Below are positions 1 through 7,888 of a DNA stretch of 41,500 bases, in pieces. Positions within the stretch are counted from its first letter, which is position 1, and each line of letters begins with the position of its first letter. The stretch is from positions 1 through 41,500 of the forward strand of contig DASUUH010000055.1 of NCBI GenBank assembly GCA_036374175.1, written 5' to 3'. The stretch is from JASLBX01 sp036374175 (GTDB taxonomy: Bacteria > Actinomycetota > Actinomycetes > Jiangellales > Jiangellaceae). The notes below the pieces were generated by a model that was given only the letters and a program-made list of their open reading frames with translations, ran no database searches and was not told the DNA's origin. Made by a program: the position numbers and the translations under genes.

Positions 1-129
1 GTCGAGACCGTCGAGAGCGGGCAGATGACCAAGGACCTCGCCCTTCTCGTCGGCGGTGACCAGGAGTGGCTCACAACGCAGCAGTTCCTCGACGCGCTGG
101 ACGAGAACCTGCACAAGCAAATGGCGTAA
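1..129 (+). CDS. icd: NADP-dependent isocitrate dehydrogenase, C-terminal end (partial)
   Basis: The frame is open from the first base and encodes the last 42 residues of a protein. The segment VESGQMTKDLALLVG followed by a W-L-T-T-x-x-F-L-x-x-L-D-E-N-L ending matches the C-terminus of the eukaryotic-type (monomer about 400 aa) NADP-isocitrate dehydrogenase common in actinobacteria, which oxidatively decarboxylates isocitrate to 2-oxoglutarate in the TCA cycle. The rest of the gene lies outside the window, so catalytic residues cannot be checked. The stop TAA at 127-129 is followed by a GC-rich hairpin. The identification rests on the tail alone but the match is distinctive. Confidence 0.85.
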   Translation, partial: VETVESGQMTKDLALLVGGDQEWLTTQQFLDALDENLHKQMA

Positions 130-140
130 CCGTCCGCAAT

Positions 141-180
141 GCCGACCGCGAGGCACTCTTGGTGCGCCGTCGCGGTCGGC
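141..180 (+). terminator. Terminator-like hairpin after icd
   Basis: Perfect 11-bp arms GCCGACCGCGA (141-151) and TCGCGGTCGGC (170-180) enclose a further GCAC/GTGC pairing. The hairpin starts 12 nt after the icd stop. There is no clear T-run, which is usual for actinobacterial hairpin terminators. Confidence 0.55.
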
Positions 181-195
181 GTCCTCGGGGGTCGG

Positions 196-387
196 CTATT
201 CGAACAGGTCGCAGAACGCCCGGAGTTGCACCGGGTCGGTGGTCGAGAACGGGCTGTTCTCGCGGATCGCCTGCATACCCGCAGAATGCAGCACCTCGTC
301 AGGGTTGCGCGTTGTGACGAACCGGCCCACCTCCATGAAGAAGTGTTCGGGTCCGGTGACACGCACGGTCCCGTCGCCGGATCCCAA
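196..387 (-). CDS. Small hypothetical protein or 3' remnant of a larger gene
   Basis: A 63-codon minus-strand frame with a TTG start ends EFxDLCF-reversed, i.e. the protein finishes RAFCDLFE. Most of its codons end in G or C, as in the neighbouring real genes, so it looks translated or recently translated. The same frame continues upstream without a start as far as a TAA at 421-423, and the composition stays coding-like, which suggests the 5' part of an older gene has been lost. I do not recognise the family. It lies between the icd terminator and the end of the MFS gene. It fills the otherwise empty stretch 181-456 together with the hairpin at 431-447. Confidence 0.35.
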   Translation of the reverse strand: MGSGDGTVRVTGPEHFFMEVGRFVTTRNPDEVLHSAGMQAIRENSPFSTTDPVQLRAFCDLFE

Positions 388-430
388 CTGGCAAGCCCCC
401 GATCGCCAGCGGACGACGCCTTATACACCG

Positions 431-447
431 GATCACGGTGCGTGATC
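431..447 (-). terminator. Hairpin downstream of the MFS gene
   Basis: GATCACG-GTG-CGTGATC is a perfect 7-bp stem with a 3-nt loop. It lies 9 nt beyond the MFS stop codon, where an end-of-operon terminator would be expected. No T-run follows it on the minus strand, so the role is inferred from position. Confidence 0.35.
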
Positions 448-456
448 AGTGTCGGT

Positions 457-1662
457 TCAGCCGGTCGGCTCCGTGGCCGGCGACAGCAGTCGTTGCAGTC
501 GAAGCATCGCTACCGAACCGAGGGCGGGACCGATGCCCAGAACGGCGACGGCGACCGGCCAACTCGCCGCTTCGGCCAGCAGCGGAGTGGCCTGGATGGT
601 GACGACCGTTAGAAGGAATCCAATCGCGGTCTGCGTTGTCAGGGCCGTCCCTACGTAGCGCTGATCGACCACCTGGCTCATGCATGTGGAGAAGAGCCCG
701 GAGTCGGCGATCACGGAGGCGCCCCACACCACGAGGACGGCGTAGAGCGCCAATGGCGGCCCGCCGAAGGCGAACGCGGCGAGCACGCAGCAGGTCGCAC
801 TGGTGATCATGGCCGCCGCGGCGAGTCTTGCCCGACCGGCACGATCACCCAGCCAGCCGGCGAGCAGGCACCCGATCGCCCCCGCGATACCGATGACGAA
901 GAAAGACGCGGCACCGACGGGTATGTCGCCGGGCCGGCGAGCGTAGCTGGCGGCCAGGTAGGCAGGCAGCCAGGTCCACATCGCGTACAGCTCCCACATG
1001 TGCCCGAAGTAGCCGAGGTTGGCCAGCCGCGGGCCGCGCTCGCGGAACAGGGTGATTGCGTAGCGTGGTTGGAACGGCGGAGCAGGCGCGGCGTACGGAC
1101 CCAGCCGGACGCCCACTCCGGCGATGACGGCGGCGGCCAGCGCGGATCCGGCCGAGGCCATTAGCACGCCACGCCACGGCAGGGCGGACACGCTGATCAG
1201 GTGGGGCAGAGCGCTACCCAGGGCCAACGCGCCGATCAGGGTCCCGAGCGCCAAGCCCCGGCCACGGTCGAACCACGACGCCATCAGTTTCAGCCCGGGC
1301 GGGTACACACCCGCCAGTGCGAAACCGGTGACGAAGCGCAGCGGGATGGCGGTGGCCAGCTCATCGGCGAACAGCGCGACCGCCGTGGTCGCCAGCGCCG
1401 CAGCCACCGAACTTGCGGCAACCAGCCGGTACGCGGGCACCCGGTCCGGCAGGTTGAACGCGGCTGACGTCAGCGCTCCGGCCACGAAGCCGAGCTGGAC
1501 GGCGGCCGTCAGCCAGGTGGCCTGGCCGGCTGAGATGTTCCACTCCTCGCGCAGCGAGGGAACGACCGCGGAGGCGGAGAACCACGTCGCCATGCCGAAC
1601 ACCTGGACCGCAGCGATGTAGGCCAGCTGCCGTCGGGCCTGGCTGCGCTCAGTCGTCGGCAC
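457..1662 (-). CDS. MFS transporter (12-TM major facilitator)
   Basis: A 401-residue, strongly hydrophobic protein with about twelve predicted membrane segments in the two six-helix halves typical of the major facilitator superfamily. A conserved loop between helices 2 and 3 (NLPDRVPAYRL) and the RFVTGFALAGVYPPG segment in helix 4 resemble the CynX/NimT-like branch. The substrate cannot be read from the sequence. I chose the GTG at 1660-1662, MPTTERSQARRQL, because it begins 2 nt after the stop of the aldehyde dehydrogenase, which suggests translational coupling. A longer frame to 1740 overlaps that gene. The context suggests uptake of a sugar, sugar acid or aldehyde precursor handled by the upstream dehydrogenase and gal genes, but this is inference. 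Confidence 0.85.
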   Translation of the reverse strand: MPTTERSQARRQLAYIAAVQVFGMATWFSASAVVPSLREEWNISAGQATWLTAAVQLGFVAGALTSAAFNLPDRVPAYRLVAASSVAAALATTAVALFADELATAIPLRFVTGFALAGVYPPGLKLMASWFDRGRGLALGTLIGALALGSALPHLISVSALPWRGVLMASAGSALAAAVIAGVGVRLGPYAAPAPPFQPRYAITLFRERGPRLANLGYFGHMWELYAMWTWLPAYLAASYARRPGDIPVGAASFFVIGIAGAIGCLLAGWLGDRAGRARLAAAAMITSATCCVLAAFAFGGPPLALYAVLVVWGASVIADSGLFSTCMSQVVDQRYVGTALTTQTAIGFLLTVVTIQATPLLAEAASWPVAVAVLGIGPALGSVAMLRLQRLLSPATEPTG

Positions 1663-1664
1663 GT

Positions 1665-3107
1665 TCAGTCGAGGCTGAAGATCGCGGCTCGCAGGTCGGT
1701 CATGTCGCGTAGCTGAGCGAGACCACCCACCCGCCCCCACCCGGTGCGTGATCCTGCCGCACCGCCGAACGGCTGGGCCGACTCGAAATAGTCCGTCGAG
1801 TCGTTGACCACCACGGAGCCGACCCGCAGGCCTTCGGCGAACCGGAAGGCCCGGCGTAGGTCGCGGGTGAACACGGCGGCCTGCAACCCGAGGGGATCGG
1901 CGTTGGCAATCCGCAAGAGCTCGTCGTCGCCGGGCGCGGCAATGACCGGAAGGATCGGCCCGAACGACTCCTCGCGGGCGACCGCCATGGCGGGTGTCAC
2001 GCCGTCGAGCACAGCCAGGTCGTAGTACAGGTTCGTCGGATACCCGCCCACTCGGCCCTGACCGGAGACAAGCGTTGCGCCGGCGCCGACGGCGTCCTCT
2101 ATATGCCGGTCCATCTTGCCGGCGGTCGCCTCGTTGTTCAGCGGCCCCATCGTGGTCGTGGCGTCGAACGGGTCACCCAGCACCACGTCCGCCGCAGCGC
2201 GGGACACCTCGTTGAGGAAGTCCTCGCGGATGGCGGCGTCGACGAGCACCCGTTCGGTAGCGCAGCACACTTGCCCGGAGTTCCAGGTGGCGCCGTAGAC
2301 GGCGGCGTCGGCGGCGGCCGCCAGGTCGGCGTCCGCACACACGACAACCGGCCCGTTGCCGGACGCTTCGATGAGCGTTCGTTTCAGTCCCGCCGCTCGC
2401 ACGATCCGCTCCGCCGTCGCCGACGATCCCACGAAGCCGATGGCGTCGATGCCGGCGTGGGTAACCAGCGCCTCACCGACCGTTCCGCCGCCCGGCAGGA
2501 TCGAGACCAAGCCGGGCGGGACGCCGGCCTCGGTGAGCAGAGCGCCGAGACGCAGACACACCAGCGGCGTGTTCTCGGGTGGCTTGCACACGATGGCGTT
2601 GCCGGTGGCCAGCGCCGGCCCAAGGAACTCGCACATGATCATCAGCGGGAAGTTCCACGGCGTGATGCCAGTCCACACCCCAACCGGCACCCGGAAGGTG
2701 AACATCCGCTTGCCGCGCTCCTCACTGGGGATCAGCTCGCCGTAGAGGCGCTTGGCGTCTTCAGCCGAGTCGCGGAAGATCGAAGCGGAATCGTGTACGT
2801 CGTCGTGCGCCTCGGCCAAGGTCTTGCCCTGCTCCAGGGTCGTGAGCCGGGCCAGCTCGTCGGTGTGCGCGTCGATCAGGTCGGCGATCCGGTGACACAA
2901 CTGCGCCCGCTCGTGCGCTGACCAGTGCCGGTAGTCCTCGAAGGCCCGGCGAGCAGCGGCGACGGCCTGGTCGATCTGGTCCCGCGTGGCAACCGGGAGG
3001 TCGGCGAGGTGTTCGCCGGTGACCGGGCTGGTAATGGGTACGGAGGACTGATCGGCAATCGGTTCGGCATACGAGCCGGCGACATACAGCGCGGTGTGTT
3101 CGGCCAT
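1665..3107 (-). CDS. NAD(P)-dependent aldehyde dehydrogenase
   Basis: A 480-aa ALDH-superfamily enzyme of normal length. The cofactor-side motif GVWTGITPWNFP (residues 143-154, with Asn152) is present, as are Lys175 in CKPPENT, the general base Glu247 in LIEASGNGP and the catalytic Cys281 in NSGQVCCATER. The C-terminal VAREESFGPILPV block is also intact. It would oxidise an aldehyde to the acid in the cytoplasm. The EASGNGP variant of the usual E-L-G-G-K/N-x-P motif occurs in succinate-semialdehyde, lactaldehyde and vanillin-type dehydrogenases, so the substrate is open. The ATG start has GGGAG about 7 nt upstream. It lies 102 bp downstream of galK and 2 nt before the MFS gene. Confidence 0.9.
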   Translation of the reverse strand: MAEHTALYVAGSYAEPIADQSSVPITSPVTGEHLADLPVATRDQIDQAVAAARRAFEDYRHWSAHERAQLCHRIADLIDAHTDELARLTTLEQGKTLAEAHDDVHDSASIFRDSAEDAKRLYGELIPSEERGKRMFTFRVPVGVWTGITPWNFPLMIMCEFLGPALATGNAIVCKPPENTPLVCLRLGALLTEAGVPPGLVSILPGGGTVGEALVTHAGIDAIGFVGSSATAERIVRAAGLKRTLIEASGNGPVVVCADADLAAAADAAVYGATWNSGQVCCATERVLVDAAIREDFLNEVSRAAADVVLGDPFDATTTMGPLNNEATAGKMDRHIEDAVGAGATLVSGQGRVGGYPTNLYYDLAVLDGVTPAMAVAREESFGPILPVIAAPGDDELLRIANADPLGLQAAVFTRDLRRAFRFAEGLRVGSVVVNDSTDYFESAQPFGGAAGSRTGWGRVGGLAQLRDMTDLRAAIFSLD

Positions 3108-3209
3108 CGGATCGCTCCCTTCGACGGGCGTGCCCCGCAGTGTAGGTTGCCGGCCCGGTGCGGGTTGGCTGCACCCTGCGCGGTCAGGGTCAGCACGGGC
3201 GGGAAACGA
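3108..3209 (-). promoter_or_regulatory. Possible internal promoter before the aldehyde dehydrogenase
   Basis: This is the only sizeable gap inside the minus-strand gal cluster. Reading the minus strand, it carries a TACACT hexamer (plus strand 3138-3143) that fits an actinobacterial -10 box. A GGGAG ribosome site follows before the ATG. No convincing -35 is visible. The dehydrogenase-MFS pair could therefore be transcribed separately from galTEK. Confidence 0.3.
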
Positions 3210-4301
3210 TCAGGTGAGACGGCGTGCGCCGGCCGACGGGACCGCGTTCAAGGTCGACGGTTCGCCGAACGCGTGCCGAGCGTACGCCGAGCGGACGGCG
3301 TCGGCAGCGGCCGCCGACCGGTCCGCGTCGACCAGCGCGATGACACAGCCTCCGAACCCGCCGCCGGTGATCCGTGCCCCGTAGGCTCCGGCATCCAGCA
3401 GCGTGTCGAATGCGACGTCAACTTCAGGGACGGTCAGCTCGAAGTCGTCGCGCAGCGACAGGTGTGATGCGGTCAGTATCGGGCCGATCACCCGAGGATC
3501 GGCACCAGACCGCAGCAGCTCCACCACCTCGAGCACGCGCGCGTTCTCGGTCACCACATGGCGTGCTCGCGGCAGCAGGTGATCGGGCAGCGCATCGAGT
3601 TGGTCCAGCTGAGCGTCCCGCAGCGCGGGAACGCCGAGCAGCCGGGCCGCCTGCTCGCACGACTGGCGCCGGGCCGCATATTCGCCGTCGACATGGCGGT
3701 GCGGCGCACGCGTGTCGACGACCAGCAGTGCCAGCCCGGAGGCGGCCAGGTCGAGTGGTACGTGTGATACCCGCAGCGACCGGGTGTCGATGAACACGGC
3801 GTGCCCTTCGCGGCCATGCATGGCCGCCATCTGGTCCATGATCCCGGTGGGTGCGCCGACGAACTCGTTCTCCGCGCGCCGGCACACCTTGGCCAGTTCG
3901 GTCTTGGCCAACCGGAGTCCGAACAGGTGGGCCCACGCCAGTCCGGCCGCACATTCCAGGGCGGCCGATGACGAGAGGCCGGCGCCGAGGGGCACGTCCC
4001 CGTCCACGGTGATGTCCAGGTTGCCGACCGTGTGCCCGTCGGTCCGCAAGGCCCATACCACGCCTGCGACGTAGGCTGCCCAACCCTCCACGTCTCCCGG
4101 GGTCACAGCGTGCGCGTCGAAGACGGCGTCGGCACCTGGCACTTGACGCGACCGCACCCGCGTCGGCGCATGGTGGGCGAACTCGGCCTGCACGACGACT
4201 CGTTGCGACAGGGCCAGCGGCAGTACGTAGCCGTCGTTGTAATCGGTGTGCTCACCGATCAGGTTGACCCGGCCGGGTGCGGCCCAACGTCCGTTCGTCA
4301 T
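3210..4301 (-). CDS. galK: Galactokinase
   Basis: A 363-aa GHMP-family kinase that phosphorylates alpha-D-galactose to galactose 1-phosphate in the Leloir pathway. The galactokinase signature GRVNLIGEHTDYNDG begins near residue 10. The GHMP ATP-binding motif PLGAGLSSSAAL lies at 104-115, and the catalytic Asp156 is in GAPTGIMDQ. The C-terminal glycine-rich GGGFGG motif is also present. Length is typical for actinobacterial GalK. It starts 12 nt after galE ends and is the third gene of galT-galE-galK. All active-site features seen are intact. Confidence 0.97.
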   Translation of the reverse strand: MTNGRWAAPGRVNLIGEHTDYNDGYVLPLALSQRVVVQAEFAHHAPTRVRSRQVPGADAVFDAHAVTPGDVEGWAAYVAGVVWALRTDGHTVGNLDITVDGDVPLGAGLSSSAALECAAGLAWAHLFGLRLAKTELAKVCRRAENEFVGAPTGIMDQMAAMHGREGHAVFIDTRSLRVSHVPLDLAASGLALLVVDTRAPHRHVDGEYAARRQSCEQAARLLGVPALRDAQLDQLDALPDHLLPRARHVVTENARVLEVVELLRSGADPRVIGPILTASHLSLRDDFELTVPEVDVAFDTLLDAGAYGARITGGGFGGCVIALVDADRSAAAADAVRSAYARHAFGEPSTLNAVPSAGARRLT

Positions 4302-4313
4302 CAGCCGTCCCGA

Positions 4314-5255
4314 TCACCGCATCATGAAAGCCCACGCGTCGGCGACGATGCGGTCCAGGTCGTGCCGCGGCGTCCAGGAGAGATGCTCGGCGGCGAGCCG
4401 TCCGGAGGCCACCAGAACCGGTGGGTCGCCGGGCCGGCGGGGGTGGTCGGCGGCCGGAATCGGGTGTCCGGTCACGCGTCGGCAGGCTTCGATGACCTCT
4501 CGAACGGTGTATCCGGTGCCGGTGCCCAGGTTGTAGATCTGGTGTGTTCCGGCGCGCGCGGCGTCGAGCGCGCGCAGGTGCGCCCGGCCCAGGTCTTCCA
4601 CGTGCAGGTAGTCGCGCATCGCCGTGCCGTCGCGGGTCGGGTAATCGGTGCCGAACACGGCGGCTTCGTCCCGATGGCCGGCAGCGACGGCGAGCAGGTT
4701 CGGAATCAGGTGTGTCTCCGGATCGTGCCGCTCGCCGCGGCCGCCGTACGCTCCCCCCACGTTGAAATATCGCAGGCTGACCGCCGCGAGCCCGTGTGCG
4801 TGGGCCATACCGGTAAGGATGTGGTCGACCGCCAGCTTTGACTGGCCGTAGGGATTGATCGGCGCCGCCGGAGTGTCCTCGGTGATCGGCGAGACCGACG
4901 GAGTGCCGTACGTTGCGGCCGTCGAGGAGAATACGAGCGTGTCCACGCCGGCGTCTTGCATCGCGGCGAGCAGGCCTAGCGTGCCGACCACGTTGGTCGC
5001 CCAGTACCGCTCAGGGTGTGCGACCGACTCCCCGACGAGCGCCTTGGCTGCGAAGTGCAGCACGGCGTCAACGCCCTCAAGAACGTCGGCTGCCTCGGTG
5101 ATGTCCGCGGCGACGAATGCCGCACCGTCGGGCACGGCGTCGCGGTGTCCGGTGGAGAGATCGTCCAGCACCGTCACCTCGTGACCCGCTTCCACCAACT
5201 GGGTGGCGACGACCGAACCTATGTATCCGGCGCCGCCGGTGACGAGCAACCTCAC
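4314..5255 (-). CDS. galE: UDP-glucose 4-epimerase
   Basis: A 313-aa short-chain dehydrogenase/reductase of the extended family that interconverts UDP-galactose and UDP-glucose using bound NAD. It has the Rossmann motif GGAGYIGS at 7-14, the SST segment at 110-112 and the catalytic Tyr136/Lys140 in YGQSK. The RYFNVGGA motif and a C-terminal substrate-binding domain follow. The start is GTG at 5253-5255, and GTGA overlaps the galT stop by 4 nt, so galT and galE are translationally coupled. Besides galactose catabolism the enzyme could supply UDP-galactose to the polysaccharide locus at the other end of the window. Confidence 0.96.
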   Translation of the reverse strand: MRLLVTGGAGYIGSVVATQLVEAGHEVTVLDDLSTGHRDAVPDGAAFVAADITEAADVLEGVDAVLHFAAKALVGESVAHPERYWATNVVGTLGLLAAMQDAGVDTLVFSSTAATYGTPSVSPITEDTPAAPINPYGQSKLAVDHILTGMAHAHGLAAVSLRYFNVGGAYGGRGERHDPETHLIPNLLAVAAGHRDEAAVFGTDYPTRDGTAMRDYLHVEDLGRAHLRALDAARAGTHQIYNLGTGTGYTVREVIEACRRVTGHPIPAADHPRRPGDPPVLVASGRLAAEHLSWTPRHDLDRIVADAWAFMMR

Positions 5256-6343
5256 GGTCCAACCTCTCTGAGTCGGTGAGCGACCTGCTCGGGTAGGACG
5301 TCGGTGATGAATGCTCCCATCGCCGACTCCGATCCGGCCAGGTACTTCAACTTGTCCGCTGCGCGCCGGATGGAGAAGACGCGCAGGTGCAGGTACGCCA
5401 GATCGCGGTCGGTCCGTACCGGCGCCTGGTGCCAGGCGGCGACGTAGGGCAACGGACGATCATAGAGCGCGTCGAGGCGTCGCAACATGTCCAGGTAGAT
5501 TTCGGCGAGATCGTCCCGCTCAACAGTGGTGAGTGCGATCAGGTCGGCAGTCTGCCGGTGCGGGTACAGGTGCACTTCGACCGGCCAGCGAGCTGCGGCG
5601 GGCACGAACGCCGTCCAATGGTCCGACGAGCGGATGACCCTGGCGCCTGCGTCCCGCTCCTCCGCGAGGACGTCGGCGAACAGATTTCGGCCGGTCCGCT
5701 CCCGGTGTAGGCGAGCGGAATTCAGCATGATGCGCGTCTGCGGGGTAACGAAGGGGTACGCGTAGATCTGCCCGTGCGGGTGGCTGAGCGTGACGCCGAT
5801 CTCCCGCCCCCTGTTCTCGAAGCAGAAGACCTGCTCGACACCGGGCAGGGCGGACAGCACGGCGGTGCGATCAACCCACGCCTCGATCACGAGGCGAGCG
5901 GCATCCGGGGTGAGCGAGGCGAAGGACGCGTCGTGGTCGCTGGTGAAGCAGACCACCTCGCAGCGACCATTGCCGGGCCGGTGGGGCACCAGCGGCGTCC
6001 CCGGTCCCGGGTCGATCGCCGAGGTGGCAAGGCTGGGGAAGCGGTTCTCGAAGACGACCACGTCGTAGTCGTCGGCCGGAATTTCGGTCCGACGGCCGTC
6101 GCGCGACGGGCACAGCGGGCACTGATCGACCGGGGGCAGATGGGTGCGAGCCTGCCGGTGCGAGGCCATCGTCACCCATTCGTCCAACAGGGGGTCGTAC
6201 CTGAGCTGGGACGACGTGCTCACCGGTGGCAGCTGGCGCGGGTCGGCGACCGACCGCAGCCCACTTGATCCGCGGTCGAAGAAGACGATCTCGCGGCCGT
6301 CGGCGAGCCGGCCGGTGGATTTGGTGAAGCGGCGCGTGGTCAA
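5252..6343 (-). CDS. galT: Galactose-1-phosphate uridylyltransferase
   Basis: A HIT-superfamily enzyme that transfers UMP from UDP-glucose to galactose 1-phosphate. With a TTG start at 6341-6343 it is 363 aa. It contains the zinc-binding CPLC pair at 75-78 and the active-site SHPHGQIYAYP, in which His190 of H-P-H-G-Q is the expected nucleophile. I preferred the TTG because GGGAGGA lies directly upstream with usable spacing. A GTG at 6361 would add six residues and place that Shine-Dalgarno inside the gene. It is the first gene of galTEK, reading away from the membrane-protein gene at 6564. Confidence 0.95.
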   Translation of the reverse strand: MTTRRFTKSTGRLADGREIVFFDRGSSGLRSVADPRQLPPVSTSSQLRYDPLLDEWVTMASHRQARTHLPPVDQCPLCPSRDGRRTEIPADDYDVVVFENRFPSLATSAIDPGPGTPLVPHRPGNGRCEVVCFTSDHDASFASLTPDAARLVIEAWVDRTAVLSALPGVEQVFCFENRGREIGVTLSHPHGQIYAYPFVTPQTRIMLNSARLHRERTGRNLFADVLAEERDAGARVIRSSDHWTAFVPAAARWPVEVHLYPHRQTADLIALTTVERDDLAEIYLDMLRRLDALYDRPLPYVAAWHQAPVRTDRDLAYLHLRVFSIRRAADKLKYLAGSESAMGAFITDVLPEQVAHRLREVGP

Positions 6344-6361
6344 TCGTCCTCCCTCTAACAC

Positions 6362-6551
6362 GCTTCCACAACGTCAAACACCGATCAACACAGCCGACGG
6401 GGCCGCTGGCCTTGCGGCACGGACGTCACTTTTCGAGATCGACATGGTGGGTATCGCTGACCCGTGACGAAGATGGGACCCGAGCGCGGATGACGACACA
6501 TCCGTACACTCTTCGGATGGACCGCGCCGAGCGTCGGCAGCGTCCAGCCCC
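6362..6551. other. Divergent intergenic region, galT versus CNNM/CBS gene
   Basis: The gap separates two diverging transcription units and must hold both promoters. On the plus strand TACACT at 6505-6510 is a possible -10, and it sits inside a small dyad CATCCG (6499-6504) / CGGATG (6514-6519). I could not assign -35 boxes or an operator for a gal repressor. Confidence 0.3.
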
Positions 6552-6563
6552 ATGGGAGTGACG

Positions 6564-7874
6564 GTGAACACGGACCTTTTGGTCAACGTGGGGCTTGTGC
6601 TGTTGTTCATCGTTTTCGGGGGTGTGTTCGCGGCGACCGAGATTGCTCTTGTGTCGTTGCGAGAAAGTCAGGTCGCACAACTCCAGCATCGCGGTCGCCG
6701 GGGCGAGCGGGTGGCCCGGCTGGCGAACAATCCGAACCGGTTCCTCGGCGCCGTGCAGATCGGCGTCACCGTCGCGGGATTCTTCTCAGCCGCCTACGGG
6801 GCGACGATGCTGGCCGACGACGTCTCGCCGCTGCTGGAGCGGCTCGGTATGCCGGAGACCGCGGCCGAACCGGTCACGCTCGTAATGATCACCCTGGCCA
6901 TCGCTTTCGTCTCGCTCGTGCTCGGTGAGTTGGCGCCCAAACGGATCGCGCTGCAACGATCAGTCGGGGTGTCCCTGGTTGTGGGTCCAATCCTCGACCG
7001 GTTCGCCACCCTGATGCGTCCGGTGCTGTGGTTGATGTCCAAGGCGACCGACCTGGTGGTCCGGTTGCTGGGCGGCGATCCGAGCCTGCAACGCGAGCAG
7101 ATTTCCAGCGAGGAACTGCGCGAGATGGTCTCCGGCCACGAGGATCTGGGCGAGGAGGAGCGCCGGATCGTCGAAGACGTGTTCTCGGCTGGCGATAGGC
7201 AGTTGCGTGAAGTGATGCTGCCGCGCACCGAGGTCGACTTCCTGGACGCCGGCACTCCGGTCTACCAGGCCGTCAAGCAGGCGACCCTGATGCCGCACTC
7301 GCGGTACCCCGTGGTGCGCGGTTCGGCCGACGACGTGGTCGGGTTCGTGCACGTGCGCGACCTGTTCGCGCCCGACATGGCCAACCGGAGCGTCCGAATC
7401 GGCGAGATCGCCCGCGACGTGATCATGCTGCCAGGCACCAAGCGGGTGCTGCCTGCTCTCTCCGAGATGCGCCGGGCCGGTGCGCACATCGCCATCGTGG
7501 TGGACGAGTACGGCGGCACAGCGGGCATCGTGACGCTCGAGGACCTGGTCGAGGAGTTGGTCGGTGACATCCGCGACGAGTACGACCTGGCCGAAGACGC
7601 CGCCGGACCGGCCGCTGGCGGCGGGTTCACGGTGGACGGATTGTTGAATCTGGAGGATTTCGCCGAGCGTACGGGTGTGGAGCTGCCTGACGGCCCGTAC
7701 GAGACAGTGGCCGGGTTCGTGGTGGCCTCACTCGGCCGGTTGCCCAGGGTGGGCGACGTCGTGGACGTGGACGGGTGCCGGCTCGAGGTGCTGAGCCTCG
7801 ACGGCCGGCGAGCGTCGCGGTTACGGGCCGTGATCACGCGGGCCGCTGGCCCGACCGAGCCAGCCGATCCCTAA
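6564..7874 (+). CDS. CNNM/CBS/CorC-domain membrane protein (hemolysin C family)
   Basis: An integral membrane protein with an N-terminal CNNM (DUF21) transmembrane domain over roughly the first 190 residues. A pair of CBS domains follows, including PRTEVDFL and HIAIVVDEYGGTAGIVTLEDL, and then a C-terminal CorC/HlyC transporter-associated domain. Members of this family are implicated in Mg2+/Co2+ efflux or regulation, although older annotations call them hemolysins. The start could be ATG at 6552 or GTG at 6564. I give the latter because GGGAG at 6554-6558 is correctly placed for it and the first hydrophobic helix then starts at once. It precedes trpS by about 15 bp. Confidence 0.92.
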   Translation: MNTDLLVNVGLVLLFIVFGGVFAATEIALVSLRESQVAQLQHRGRRGERVARLANNPNRFLGAVQIGVTVAGFFSAAYGATMLADDVSPLLERLGMPETAAEPVTLVMITLAIAFVSLVLGELAPKRIALQRSVGVSLVVGPILDRFATLMRPVLWLMSKATDLVVRLLGGDPSLQREQISSEELREMVSGHEDLGEEERRIVEDVFSAGDRQLREVMLPRTEVDFLDAGTPVYQAVKQATLMPHSRYPVVRGSADDVVGFVHVRDLFAPDMANRSVRIGEIARDVIMLPGTKRVLPALSEMRRAGAHIAIVVDEYGGTAGIVTLEDLVEELVGDIRDEYDLAEDAAGPAAGGGFTVDGLLNLEDFAERTGVELPDGPYETVAGFVVASLGRLPRVGDVVDVDGCRLEVLSLDGRRASRLRAVITRAAGPTEPADP

Positions 7875-7888
7875 GCGGTACTGACACA

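Noticed and set aside
196..387. A DUF397-type small protein.
   Set aside because: The ending IRENSPFSTTDPVQLRAF loosely resembles DUF397, but the W-x-K-S-S start is absent, so I left it unnamed.
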